Source of the DNA: Actinomadura physcomitrii
GTDB lineage: Bacteria; Actinomycetota; Actinomycetes; Streptosporangiales; Streptosporangiaceae
Assembly: GCF_008923205.2 (NCBI RefSeq)
Contig: NZ_WBMS02000012.1
Location: 161,391 to 225,390, forward strand
Length of the DNA stretch: 64,000 nt
Direction: 5' to 3'
The position numbers and the translations under genes are program-made. The notes below the pieces were generated by a model that searched no databases, was not told where the DNA came from, and saw only the letters and a list, made by a program, of their open reading frames with translations. This document shows positions 9,466 to 16,648 of the stretch, in pieces. Positions within the stretch are counted from its first letter, which is position 1. Each line of letters starts with the position of its first letter.

Positions 9466-10239
9466 TCACGCCCCCAGGCTCTTCAGCCGGTCCAGCACCG
9501 CGTCCGGCGTCGGCCGGACGATCTCGCTGACGATCGCGCCGTCGCGCAGGAACACCACCCGGTCGGCGTAGGACGCCGCCACCGGGTCGTGCGTCACCAT
9601 CACGATCGTCCGCCCCATCTCGCGGACCGAGGCGCGCAGGAACCCCAGCACCTCCGCGCCCGCGCGCGAGTCGAGGTTGCCGGTCGGCTCGTCCGCGAAG
9701 ATCACGTCCGGGCGGGCGACGAGCGCCCGCGCGCACGCGACCCGCTGCTGCTGGCCGCCCGACAGCTCGCTCGGCCGGTGCCCGAGCCGGTCCCGCAGCC
9801 CCACCACGTCCACGACCTGGTCGAACCAGGCCCGGTCCGGCCTGCGGCCGGCCAGCTCCAGCGGCAGCAGGATGTTCTGCTCCGCGGTGAGCGTCGGCAG
9901 CAGGTTGAACGCCTGGAACACGAACCCGACCCGGTCGCGGCGCAGCATCGTCAGCTGCCGGTCGCCCATCCCGGTGATCTCCGCGTCGCCCAGCACGATC
10001 CGCCCGGAGGTGACCGTGTCCAGCCCGGCCAGGCAGTGCATGAGCGTCGACTTCCCGGACCCGGACGGGCCCATGATCGCGGTGAACGCACCGCGCGCGA
10101 ACCCGACGCTGACCTCGTGCAGCGCCCGTACGGCCGCGTCGCCCGACCCGTACACCTTCGACACCCCGGTGGCGGCGACCGCGGGCGGCGGCGCGGCGTG
10201 CGGCGCCTCCCCGGACGGACTGGTGAACGTGCTGGTCAC
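9466..10239 (-). CDS. ABC transporter ATP-binding protein (LolD/MacB type)
   Basis: This ATPase partners the FtsX-type permease encoded immediately downstream. It has Walker A GPSGSGKST, a Q-loop in FVFQAFNLLPTLTA, the signature LSGGQQQRVA, Walker B VIFADEPTGNLDS and a switch histidine in VMVTHD. I start it at the GTG at 10239 (257 residues) because AAGGAG lies six bases upstream. An in-frame ATG 16 codons earlier lacks a comparable site. The N-terminal 30 residues are Pro/Ala-rich and poorly conserved in this family. Confidence 0.92.
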   Translation of the reverse strand: MTSTFTSPSGEAPHAAPPPAVAATGVSKVYGSGDAAVRALHEVSVGFARGAFTAIMGPSGSGKSTLMHCLAGLDTVTSGRIVLGDAEITGMGDRQLTMLRRDRVGFVFQAFNLLPTLTAEQNILLPLELAGRRPDRAWFDQVVDVVGLRDRLGHRPSELSGGQQQRVACARALVARPDVIFADEPTGNLDSRAGAEVLGFLRASVREMGRTIVMVTHDPVAASYADRVVFLRDGAIVSEIVRPTPDAVLDRLKSLGA

Positions 10240-10417
10240 GGCGGCTCCTTCGGATCGGACGGACGTGTCGGATACGACCGTGATCAACGCTAGGAATCCG
10301 CGGCGCAGCTGCCATCAGCCGTGCGGCTCCGCCGCGTGTCAGCTTTTCGGCTGCTCCGGCGCGCGGCGTACGACCTGAGACGTACGAGCCCGTCCCCCCT
10401 TCCGCCGACCCGCCCCG
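10240..10417. other. Leader region of the ABC transporter operon
   Basis: No gene is recognisable here. On the minus strand the sequence just before the ATPase start contains TTGATC near 10283, which could serve as a -35. No good -10 stands at the expected spacing, so no promoter is called. Open frames crossing the region are made mainly of Arg, Pro and Ala codons, as expected from GC-rich non-coding DNA. Confidence 0.4.
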
Positions 10418-10471
10418 CTCGCCCTGCTCGCCCTGCTCGCCCTGCTCGTCCTGCCCGCCCTGCGCGCCCTG
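10418..10471. repeat. 9-bp tandem repeat, six copies
   Basis: The unit CTCGCCCTG is repeated six times head to tail. The first three copies are identical and the last three differ at one or two positions. It lies in the non-coding stretch between the ABC operon leader and the terminator of the first His-rich chaplin. The array reads as Arg-Pro-Ala repeats in one frame, but no convincing gene contains it. Confidence 0.8.
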
Positions 10472-10494
10472 CGCACCTGCCCGCGGTACACGCG

Positions 10495-10531
10495 GAGGCG
10501 CCGGAGGCCCCCGTGGGACCTCCGGCGCCTC
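10495..10531. terminator. Terminator of the first His-rich chaplin
   Basis: GAGGCGCCGGAGG and CCTCCGGCGCCTC form a perfect 13-bp stem with an 11-base loop. It begins about 34 bases past the chaplin stop on the minus strand. A similar hairpin sits at the same place after the paralogue (11349-11381), so the terminator was duplicated with the gene. Confidence 0.75.
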
Positions 10532-10564
10532 GGTGCCGGGCCGTTGCGCGCCCGGCGCGGCTGA

Positions 10565-10867
10565 TCAGCCGTTGTGGACGGACGCGCCGCCCTTGCAGCC
10601 GGCGCCCGCGATGCCGATGACGGCGACGGCGTTGCCGCAGACGTCGACCGGGATCGAGATCGGGGCGTTGATCTGGTTGCCACCCAGGATGGAGAAGTTC
10701 CCGCTGGTGTGGTTGTGGTTGAACTGGCCGTGGCCGTGGCCGTGACCGTGGCCCTTGCCGTGGCCGTGGCCGTGGTCCCAGTCCCCGGCGTACGCGGGGG
10801 CCGCGGCCAGAACCGAACCGGCGACCGCGAAACCGAGGATGCCGGTGGCGGCGAGCTTCTTGAACAC
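10565..10867 (-). CDS. Chaplin with His/Gly-rich linker (copy 1)
   Basis: Chaplins are small secreted amyloid-forming proteins that lower surface tension and coat aerial hyphae and spores. The 100-residue product has a signal peptide (MFKKLAATGILGFAVAGSVL, cleavage after AYA27), then a linker of alternating His and Gly (about residues 32-53). A single chaplin domain follows, with GGNQINAPISIPVDVCGN and the two cysteines C77 and C91. The His-rich linker is not part of the standard chaplin and could bind metal. The start is GTG with GGGAGG upstream. The next chaplin (11418-11717) is a close paralogue, so this is a tandem duplication. Confidence 0.85.
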   Translation of the reverse strand: MFKKLAATGILGFAVAGSVLAAAPAYAGDWDHGHGHGKGHGHGHGHGQFNHNHTSGNFSILGGNQINAPISIPVDVCGNAVAVIGIAGAGCKGGASVHNG

Positions 10868-10950
10868 GAGAGTCCTCCCGTACCGGGCCGAGGGCCCGAG
10901 CGAATATTTTGAAGCCGCCCTTTAGAGGGCGTCGCGTACGGTAGTTACCC
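10868..10950 (-). promoter_or_regulatory. Leader element of chaplin copy 1, shared with copy 2
   Basis: These 80-odd bases upstream of chaplin copy 1 match those upstream of copy 2 (11718-11800) almost base for base. Shared parts are GTAACTACCG, a CGTACGCGACG segment, an inverted repeat whose arms are GCCCT and AGGGC, and the GGGAGGACTCTC ribosome site. Conservation outside the genes points to a common promoter or 5' leader, or simply a recent duplication. Confidence 0.55.
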
Positions 10951-11020
10951 AGCTACTCTCCGGTAAGCCAATAGAGCGCCCCAGCATGACGGCAAATAGT
11001 CGCCAACGAGTAATCATGGC

Positions 11021-11035
11021 GTTACAAAGTGTAAC
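11021..11035. promoter_or_regulatory. Inverted repeat GTTACA-N3-TGTAAC upstream of chaplin copy 1
   Basis: Perfect 6-bp arms with a 3-base spacer lie about 155 bases upstream of the chaplin start, in a relatively AT-rich patch. This is the shape of a dimeric repressor or activator site. The surrounding 10951-11348 stretch has no convincing gene and no other signal I could find. Confidence 0.4.
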
Positions 11036-11348
11036 CGTTTTGCCGGGTTCGCCGGGACTGTCGCCCCAGCCGAGCGCGACCACCGTGCGCGCCGTCCACG
11101 GCTCCACATCACCGAGACGCGTCCGAAGTGCGGCCACGCCGACGCTCTCAGGGCGCCAAACGGCCCACGACCTCGCCTTTCGCCATTCGAAAGGAGCGGC
11201 CGGATCACGGCGACTCCACCCGCCGCCGCGCCGCCTCTCACATGCTCGGAAGCGACGGCATCGCGGGGCCGCAATACATCTCCCGCGCATGCGAGAGCGG
11301 TAAGAACACGGGATCCACCGACGCTCCGCAGTGCCGGTCGCCGCGAAC

Positions 11349-11381
11349 GCGCCGGAAGTCCCGCGGGGGGACCTCCGGCGC
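11349..11381. terminator. Terminator of chaplin copy 2
   Basis: GCGCCGGAAGTCC pairs with GGACCTCCGGCGC with one mismatch, around a G-rich loop. It starts roughly 36 bases after the chaplin stop on the minus strand and matches the hairpin after copy 1. Confidence 0.7.
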
Positions 11382-11417
11382 TTCGAGACCGGACCGCCGC
11401 TGGCCCGGTGCGGCGGA

Positions 11418-11717
11418 TCAGCCGTTGTGGACGGACGCGCCGCCCTTGCAGTGCGCGGCCGCGATGCCGAGCACGGCGCCGACCGCGTTGCCGCAGACAT
11501 TGACCGGGACCGAGATCGGGACGTTGACCTGGTTGCCGCCCAGGATCGAGAAGTTCCCGCTGGTGTGGTTGCCGTTGAACTGGCCGTGGCCCTTGCCGTG
11601 ACCCTTGCCGTGGCCGTGGCCGTGGTCCCAGCCGCCGGCGTACGCGGGCGCCGCGCCCAGCGCCGAACCGGCCACCGCGCACCCGAGGATGCCGGTGACG
11701 ACGAGCTTCTTGAACAC
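11418..11717 (-). CDS. Chaplin with His/Gly-rich linker (copy 2)
   Basis: The 99-residue product parallels copy 1: signal peptide ending AYA27, His/Gly/Lys-rich linker (about residues 31-50), then one chaplin domain with GGNQVNVPISVPVNVCGN and cysteines C75 and C90. An extra cysteine (C13) lies in the signal peptide. The linker is shorter than in copy 1, as expected if His-Gly codon repeats expand and contract. The start is GTG with GGGAGG. It has its own leader and terminator, so the two copies are independent transcription units that could be co-regulated. Confidence 0.85.
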   Translation of the reverse strand: MFKKLVVTGILGCAVAGSALGAAPAYAGGWDHGHGHGKGHGKGHGQFNGNHTSGNFSILGGNQVNVPISVPVNVCGNAVGAVLGIAAAHCKGGASVHNG

Positions 11718-11800
11718 GAGAGTCCTCCCGTACCGGGCCGACGGCCCGAAGCGAATGATTCCGAAGCCGCCCTCAGAGGGCGTCGCGTACGGTAGTTACC
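11718..11800 (-). promoter_or_regulatory. Leader element of chaplin copy 2
   Basis: This is the counterpart of the element before copy 1. Here the inverted repeat is a perfect palindrome, GCCCTCAGAGGGC at 11769-11781. The upstream GTAACTACCG and CGTACG parts are retained. Confidence 0.5.
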
Positions 11801-11872
11801 CCGCCACAGTCAGGCACGGGGCTGGTTCGGACCAGCGGAGCGGCAATTGATCATCAGCAAGTGATCATGAAC

Positions 11873-12598
11873 TCATCGGCCGTCGCCGCCTTGCCCGCTT
11901 CTGACCAGTCCTGTCTCGTAGGCGAACACGACCGCCTGCACCCGGTCCCGGAGCCCCAGTTTCATCAGGATCCGGCCCATGTGCGTCTTCACCGTCGCCT
12001 CCGACACGAACAGCCGGCCCGCGATCTCCGCGTTCGACATCCCCCGCGCCACCAGCCGCAGCACCTCGCCCTCCCGCTCGGTCAGGCTCTCCAGCGCGCC
12101 GCTCGCCTTCTCCTCGGTGTCCGGCAGGTGCAGCGCGAACCGGTCGAGCAGCCGCTTGGTGGTGCTCGGCGCCACCACCGCGTCCCCCGAGTGCACCGCC
12201 TTGATCGCCTCGATCAGCTGCGCCGGGCCCGCGTCCTTCAGCAGGAACCCGCCCGCGCCCGCCTTGATCGCGGCGAACGCGTACTCGTCCAGGTCGAACG
12301 TGGTCAAGATGATCACTTTCGGCCCGCCGCCGTCGCCGACCCCGCTCCACTCGCCCGACACCACCCGCCGCGTCGCCTCGATGCCGTCCATCCGCGGCAT
12401 CCGGACGTCCATCAGCACCACGTCCGCCGCCGTCGTCCGCAGCAGATCGAGGGCCTGCTGACCGTCCCCCGCCTCGCCGACCACCTCGATGTCGGGCTGC
12501 GCGTCCAGCACCATCGTGAACCCGGCCCGCACCAGCTCCTGGTCGTCCACCAGCACGACCCGGATCGGCCCCGCGCCCAGCTCGTCGTCCATCTCCAT
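11873..12598 (-). CDS. NarL/LuxR-type response regulator
   Basis: The 241-residue product has a receiver domain (VVLVDDQELVRAG with acidic pocket, phospho-Asp in VVLMDVRMP, and the T/K switch in LTTF and LLKDAG). A C-terminal LuxR helix-turn-helix follows (LTEREGEVLRLVARGMSNAEIA). A short Gly-rich insertion follows RRVVSGEW in the receiver. The start is the ATG at 12598, with GGAGAGG a few bases upstream. The histidine kinase is encoded just upstream with a 91-base gap, forming a cognate pair. The genes controlled are not known; the neighbouring chaplins and ABC exporter are candidates by position only. Confidence 0.9.
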   Translation of the reverse strand: MEMDDELGAGPIRVVLVDDQELVRAGFTMVLDAQPDIEVVGEAGDGQQALDLLRTTAADVVLMDVRMPRMDGIEATRRVVSGEWSGVGDGGGPKVIILTTFDLDEYAFAAIKAGAGGFLLKDAGPAQLIEAIKAVHSGDAVVAPSTTKRLLDRFALHLPDTEEKASGALESLTEREGEVLRLVARGMSNAEIAGRLFVSEATVKTHMGRILMKLGLRDRVQAVVFAYETGLVRSGQGGDGR

Positions 12599-12689
12599 CA
12601 CGCCTCTCCTCGTAGCGGACTCGGTTCCGCGGCACGCCCGGCGCCCACCCTGCCCACACTCCCACCCGGCGCCCGCATGGCGCGGCGGG

Positions 12690-13859
12690 TCATCCGGGCT
12701 CGCCGGTCGGGATCCGAGCGAGCACCTCGAAACCGCCGCCGGGACACGGCGCCGCGCGGACGCTGCCGCCGTACACCGCCGCACGCTCCCGCATCCCCGC
12801 GAGCCCGTGGCCGCGCCCGTCGTCGGCCGCCGCCGCGCCCCGCCCGTCGTCGTGCACCCGCACCTCGACCGCGTCCCCCGCGTACCGGAGCCGGACCGTC
12901 GCCGCCACCTGCGGACCGCCGTGCTTGAGCGTGTTGGTCAGCGCCTCCTGAACGATCCGGAACACCGTCAGCTGCCGGCCCTCCGACATGTCCGGAGGCG
13001 AACCGGCGACCTCGTACGTCACCGGCAGGCCCGACGAGCGCACCTGCTCCACCAGGTCGTCCAGCTGCGCGACGCCCGGCTGCGGCGCGTACGCCCCCGC
13101 GTCGTCGCTCTCCCGCAGCACCCCGAGCAGCCGCCGCATCTCCGCCAGCGCGTGCCGGCCCGTCTGCGAGATCGTCTCCAGCGCCTGCCGGGCCCGCCCC
13201 ACGTCCCGGTCGATCGCGAACGACGCGCCGTCCGCCTGCACCACGATCACGCTGACGTTGTGCGCCACCACGTCGTGGAGCTCCCGGGCGATCCGGGCCC
13301 GTTCCGCCGCCATCGCCATCTTCACCTCGGCGTCGCGCTCCCGCTCGAGACGGGCCGCCCGCTCCTCCAGCGAGCTCAGGTAGGCGCGGCGCGTCCGGAT
13401 GTGCAGCCCGAGGATCCACACGCCCGCGACCAGCACCGACAGCAGCAGCAGCGTCGACCGCTGGTCGTTCGGGGCGACCGAATACCGCATCGCCGCCATC
13501 ACCGCGCCCAACTCGGCCGTCAACGCCGCAGCCAGCCCCCAGCGGAACGAGAGGTCCGCCGCGACGGTGTACACGCCCATCAGGACGGCCATGTTCGCCG
13601 GGATCGGGACGATACCGGCCACGCATTGGATGCAGCTGATCAGCGCCACCACGGCGAAGACCGTCCGCGGGAACGTCCGCCGCATCACCATCGACGCGAC
13701 GAGCCCGGTCGTCAGCGCCAGGTATTCGAGCCTCGGCACGGCCTGCGTGTTCCCGAGCCACGCGGGGAGGGCCACCAGCAATAGCGGAGCCGCGAAAAAG
13801 GCGTCGACCAGCGGTTTCCTGCCGCGCAGCCAGTCCCAGAACCTCCCGACCATGCGCAC
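12690..13859 (-). CDS. Sensor histidine kinase (HisKA_3 type)
   Basis: The 389-residue product has about five hydrophobic helices in residues 20-155 with short loops, so it senses in or near the membrane. A coiled segment follows, then the HisKA_3 dimerisation helix ERARIARELHDVVAHNVSV with the phospho-accepting His. The ATPase has EALTNTLKHG (N box), VHDDGRG (G1) and HGLAGMRERA (G2). It pairs with the NarL-type regulator downstream. The gene is divergent from the methyltransferase at 13923, leaving only 63 bases for both promoters. Confidence 0.9.
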   Translation of the reverse strand: MRMVGRFWDWLRGRKPLVDAFFAAPLLLVALPAWLGNTQAVPRLEYLALTTGLVASMVMRRTFPRTVFAVVALISCIQCVAGIVPIPANMAVLMGVYTVAADLSFRWGLAAALTAELGAVMAAMRYSVAPNDQRSTLLLLSVLVAGVWILGLHIRTRRAYLSSLEERAARLERERDAEVKMAMAAERARIARELHDVVAHNVSVIVVQADGASFAIDRDVGRARQALETISQTGRHALAEMRRLLGVLRESDDAGAYAPQPGVAQLDDLVEQVRSSGLPVTYEVAGSPPDMSEGRQLTVFRIVQEALTNTLKHGGPQVAATVRLRYAGDAVEVRVHDDGRGAAAADDGRGHGLAGMRERAAVYGGSVRAAPCPGGGFEVLARIPTGEPG

Positions 13860-13922
13860 AGCGTACGGACGCGCAGATCAGCCCTGGATCAGCCGCAGGT
13901 CGGACGGTCGTCCGCCGCAGGG

Positions 13923-14984
13923 ATGGTCCCACCGCCACCGCACGGTAACGTCACACTCGTGGCGGCGTTGGCGACCGGGTGGCTGACATGGCGCACCGCG
14001 ATGGAGCGGGCACTGTACGGAGAGGGCGGCTTCTACCGGCGGGGAGAGCGCCCCGCCGAGCATTTCCGCACCTCGGTGCACGCCTCGCCGCGCTTCGCCG
14101 CCGCGATCGCCCGGCTCCTGATCGACGTCGACACCGCCCTCGGCCATCCCGACCGGCTCGACCTCGTCGACATCGGCGCCGGCTCGGGCCGCCTGCTGGG
14201 CAACATCATGGCGAGTCTCCCGTCCGGCATCACCTCCCGCCTCGCACCCACCGCCGTGGAGATAGCACCACGCCCCTCTGACATTCCGGCGTCCGTCACC
14301 TGGCGCGCCGACCTCCCGGACCGCATCACCGGCCTCGCCGTGGCCAACGAGTGGCTCGACAACATCCCGCTCGACGTCGCCGAGCACACCCCGGACGGCG
14401 TCCGCACCGTGCTGGTCGACCCGTCCAGCGGCATCGAGCGCCTCGGCGCCGAGCCGTCCGCCGAGGACCGCGCCTGGCTGGACCGCTGGTGGCCCCTTCG
14501 CGAGCCCGGCGACCGCGCCGAGATCGGCCACCCCCGCTGCGCCGCCTGGGCCGCGGTGATCGGGCGCCTCGACCGCGGCCTGGCGATCGCCGTGGACTAC
14601 TCGCACGCCCGCGACTCGCGCCCCCCGTACGGCACCCTCACCGGCTACCGCGACGGCGCCACCGTCCCGGCCGTCCCGGACGGCTCGTGCGACGTGACGG
14701 CGCACGTGGCCCTCGACGCCTGCACCACCGCGGGCGAGCGGGCCGGCGCCACGTCCACGCTCCTCACCACCCAGTGCGCCGCCCTTCGCGCCCTGGGGCT
14801 GTCCGGCGCCCGCCCGACCCTGGCGATGGCCCACACCGACCCCCGCGGATACGTCGCCGCCCTCTGCCGCGCCGGCGAGGACGCCGAGCTCACCGACCCG
14901 TCCGGCCTGGGCGGCTTCGGATGGCTCACCCAAACCGTAGGCATCCCCCTCCCCCCGCCCCTGTCTCGGCCACCCACTTCCTGA
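13923..14984 (+). CDS. MidA/NDUFAF7-family SAM-dependent methyltransferase
   Basis: The 353-residue product matches the Methyltransf_28 (MidA) layout: HFRTSVHASPRFAAAIARLL near the N-terminus, the SAM-binding LVDIGAGSGRL (about residue 80), ANEWLDNIPLD, and GLAIAVDYSHARD followed by GTLTGYRDG and CDVTAHVALDA. The mitochondrial relative NDUFAF7 dimethylates an arginine of complex I subunit NDUFS2, the NuoD homologue. A NuoD-like gene lies 4 kb downstream on the same strand, so it may be the substrate; that is inference. The start is uncertain: the ATG at 13923 lacks a clear ribosome site and an in-frame GTG lies 12 codons further in. Confidence 0.82.
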   Translation: MVPPPPHGNVTLVAALATGWLTWRTAMERALYGEGGFYRRGERPAEHFRTSVHASPRFAAAIARLLIDVDTALGHPDRLDLVDIGAGSGRLLGNIMASLPSGITSRLAPTAVEIAPRPSDIPASVTWRADLPDRITGLAVANEWLDNIPLDVAEHTPDGVRTVLVDPSSGIERLGAEPSAEDRAWLDRWWPLREPGDRAEIGHPRCAAWAAVIGRLDRGLAIAVDYSHARDSRPPYGTLTGYRDGATVPAVPDGSCDVTAHVALDACTTAGERAGATSTLLTTQCAALRALGLSGARPTLAMAHTDPRGYVAALCRAGEDAELTDPSGLGGFGWLTQTVGIPLPPPLSRPPTS

Positions 14985-15083
14985 CCCGCACGCGGCGGAC
15001 AAGCCGGCGCTCCGGGAGGAGTCCATCCGCCCGCCGCCAGGACTCAACCAGCGGGCCACCCGAGGCGAGTTGCCGGTCGCGGT

Positions 15084-16292
15084 TCAGCATTCGACGTGGA
15101 GGGCTTGGAGGCCACGGAGGACGAAGCCGGGCTTCCATTCCGGCTCGGATGCCGGACGTAGGCCAGGTGCCAGCCTGAGCAGGGCCGACAGCGACTCGGT
15201 CAGCTCGATCCGGGCGAGCGGGGCGCCGAGGCAGTAATGGATGCCGAGGCCGAAGGTGATGTGGGGGTTCGGGTCCCGGGCGAGATCGAGCCTGTCGGGG
15301 TCGGCGAAGACGGCGGGGTCCCGGTTGGCGGAGGCGAACTGCAGCGCCACTTCGGCACCGCGTGGAATGTCCACGCCCGCCACGGTCATGTCCTCCAGCA
15401 CCCACCGCTCGAACATCGGCGCCGGGGTGTCGTACCGCAGCAGCTCCTCGACGGCCGTGGGGACGAGCGAGATGTCGTCGCGCAGCCGCTCGAGCTCGCC
15501 GGGGTTGCGGAACAGCGCCCACCAGCCGTTGCCGGTCGCGTTGACCGTCGCCTCGTGGCCGGCGTTGAGCAGCAGGACGCAGGTGCCGATCAGCTCGTCC
15601 TCGGTCAGCCGGTCGCCCTCGTCGACGACCTGGGCGAGCGCGCTGATCAGGTCGTCGCGCGGGTCCCGGCGCCGTGACCGGGCCAGCTCCCGCAGGTAGT
15701 CGGAGAACTCCACCGCGGCCCGTACGGCGGTCCGCTGCACCTCCTCCGGCGGGTTCAACTCGTACATGCCGCAGATGCCGGCGGACCAGGGGCGCAGCAG
15801 CGGCCGGTCCGCCTCGGGCACGCCGAGCATCTCGGCGATGACGTTGACCGGCAGCGGCTCGGCGACCTCGGCGAGCAGGTCGCCGCCGCCCTTGGCGGCG
15901 AGCGTCCCGGCCAGCTCACCGGCCAGCCGCCGGATCATCGGCCGCAGCCCTTCGACCATCCGAGCGGTGAACGCCTTGGACACCAGCCGCCGCAGCCGCG
16001 TGTGGGTGGGCGGCTCGACGTCGAGCATCCCAGCCCGGATCAGGTCCCAGAACGGCTTGAGGAACTCCGCCTCCGGCGGCTGCCCGAACTCCTCGTGCCC
16101 GGCCACGTGCAGGTAGGACCGCCCGAGCCGCCGGTCGCGCAGCAGCGCGTCGACGTCCTCGTACCTGCTGATCACCCACTGCCCGGTCGGCTCGTGGAAG
16201 AACACCGGCCGTTCCTCCCGCAGCCGCGCGAACACCGGATACGGATCCGCGACGAACTCCGCCGCCCACGGCTGGTACCCCAAATCGCTCAT
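15084..16292 (-). CDS. Cytochrome P450
   Basis: The 402-residue soluble P450 has the I-helix oxygen-activation motif LLNAGHEATVNAT, the ExxR pair in EELLRYD, and the heme-ligand loop FGLGIHYCLGAPLAR with the axial Cys. HTRLRRLVSKAFT is the usual C-helix region. I begin at the ATG at 16292 (MSDLGYQPW), because translation further upstream is low-complexity sequence from the G-rich repeats. It would need ferredoxin and reductase partners, and none is encoded nearby. The substrate cannot be told from sequence. It interrupts an otherwise conserved housekeeping neighbourhood, so it may be a lineage-specific insertion. Confidence 0.93.
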   Translation of the reverse strand: MSDLGYQPWAAEFVADPYPVFARLREERPVFFHEPTGQWVISRYEDVDALLRDRRLGRSYLHVAGHEEFGQPPEAEFLKPFWDLIRAGMLDVEPPTHTRLRRLVSKAFTARMVEGLRPMIRRLAGELAGTLAAKGGGDLLAEVAEPLPVNVIAEMLGVPEADRPLLRPWSAGICGMYELNPPEEVQRTAVRAAVEFSDYLRELARSRRRDPRDDLISALAQVVDEGDRLTEDELIGTCVLLLNAGHEATVNATGNGWWALFRNPGELERLRDDISLVPTAVEELLRYDTPAPMFERWVLEDMTVAGVDIPRGAEVALQFASANRDPAVFADPDRLDLARDPNPHITFGLGIHYCLGAPLARIELTESLSALLRLAPGLRPASEPEWKPGFVLRGLQALHVEC

Positions 16293-16470
16293 CCACCGAC
16301 AATACGGCCACCCCGCCAAGGCAGTACCCACACAGATGCACGAAGCCCCACCCCCAGCCACCGCCAAGAACCAGCCTGATCCGTCGGCCGGGCCCCGTTC
16401 CCCGAAACGCGGGGCCGCCCCGCGGCGGGACGGCCACGGCCCATGCTCGACGGCGCCGGACGGCACCTCC

Positions 16471-16621
16471 GCCGGGGGGGTGTGGGGGGCGGAGCCCCCC
16501 GCCGGGGGGCGTGGGGGGCTGGCCCCCACCGGGGGGAGCGGCACCCGTAGCGGAGCGCCAGCGGAGCGAAGGGGGCCGCTCCCCCCGCAGCGGGGGGGGT
16601 GTGGGGGGTCGCGCCCCACAA
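16471..16621. repeat. G-run/C-run interspersed hairpin repeats
   Basis: Three related units of the form GTGGGGGG, five or so bases, then CCCC(CC) lie at about 16480-16500, 16510-16529 and 16600-16620, separated by GC-rich spacer. Each can fold into a hairpin and the G-runs could form quadruplexes. The whole P450-to-PH gap (16293-16648) has no gene. A single TGTGGATAA, matching a DnaA box, lies at 16636-16644, but one box alone means little. Confidence 0.65.
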
Positions 16622-16648
16622 GAGAAACGCGATTCTGTGGATAACCCG

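Noticed and set aside
6936..9530. An 864-codon plus-strand frame opposite the ABC permease
   Set aside because: The composition is Arg/His/Gln-rich shadow of a membrane protein; the permease has clear FtsX motifs.
10418..10471. CRISPR-like array
   Set aside because: The 9-bp units are contiguous with no spacers, so this is a simple tandem repeat. No cas genes or spacer-separated repeats occur in the window.
16636..16644. Lone DnaA-box match TGTGGATAA
   Set aside because: One box without a cluster, AT-rich element or dnaA/dnaN nearby is expected by chance.
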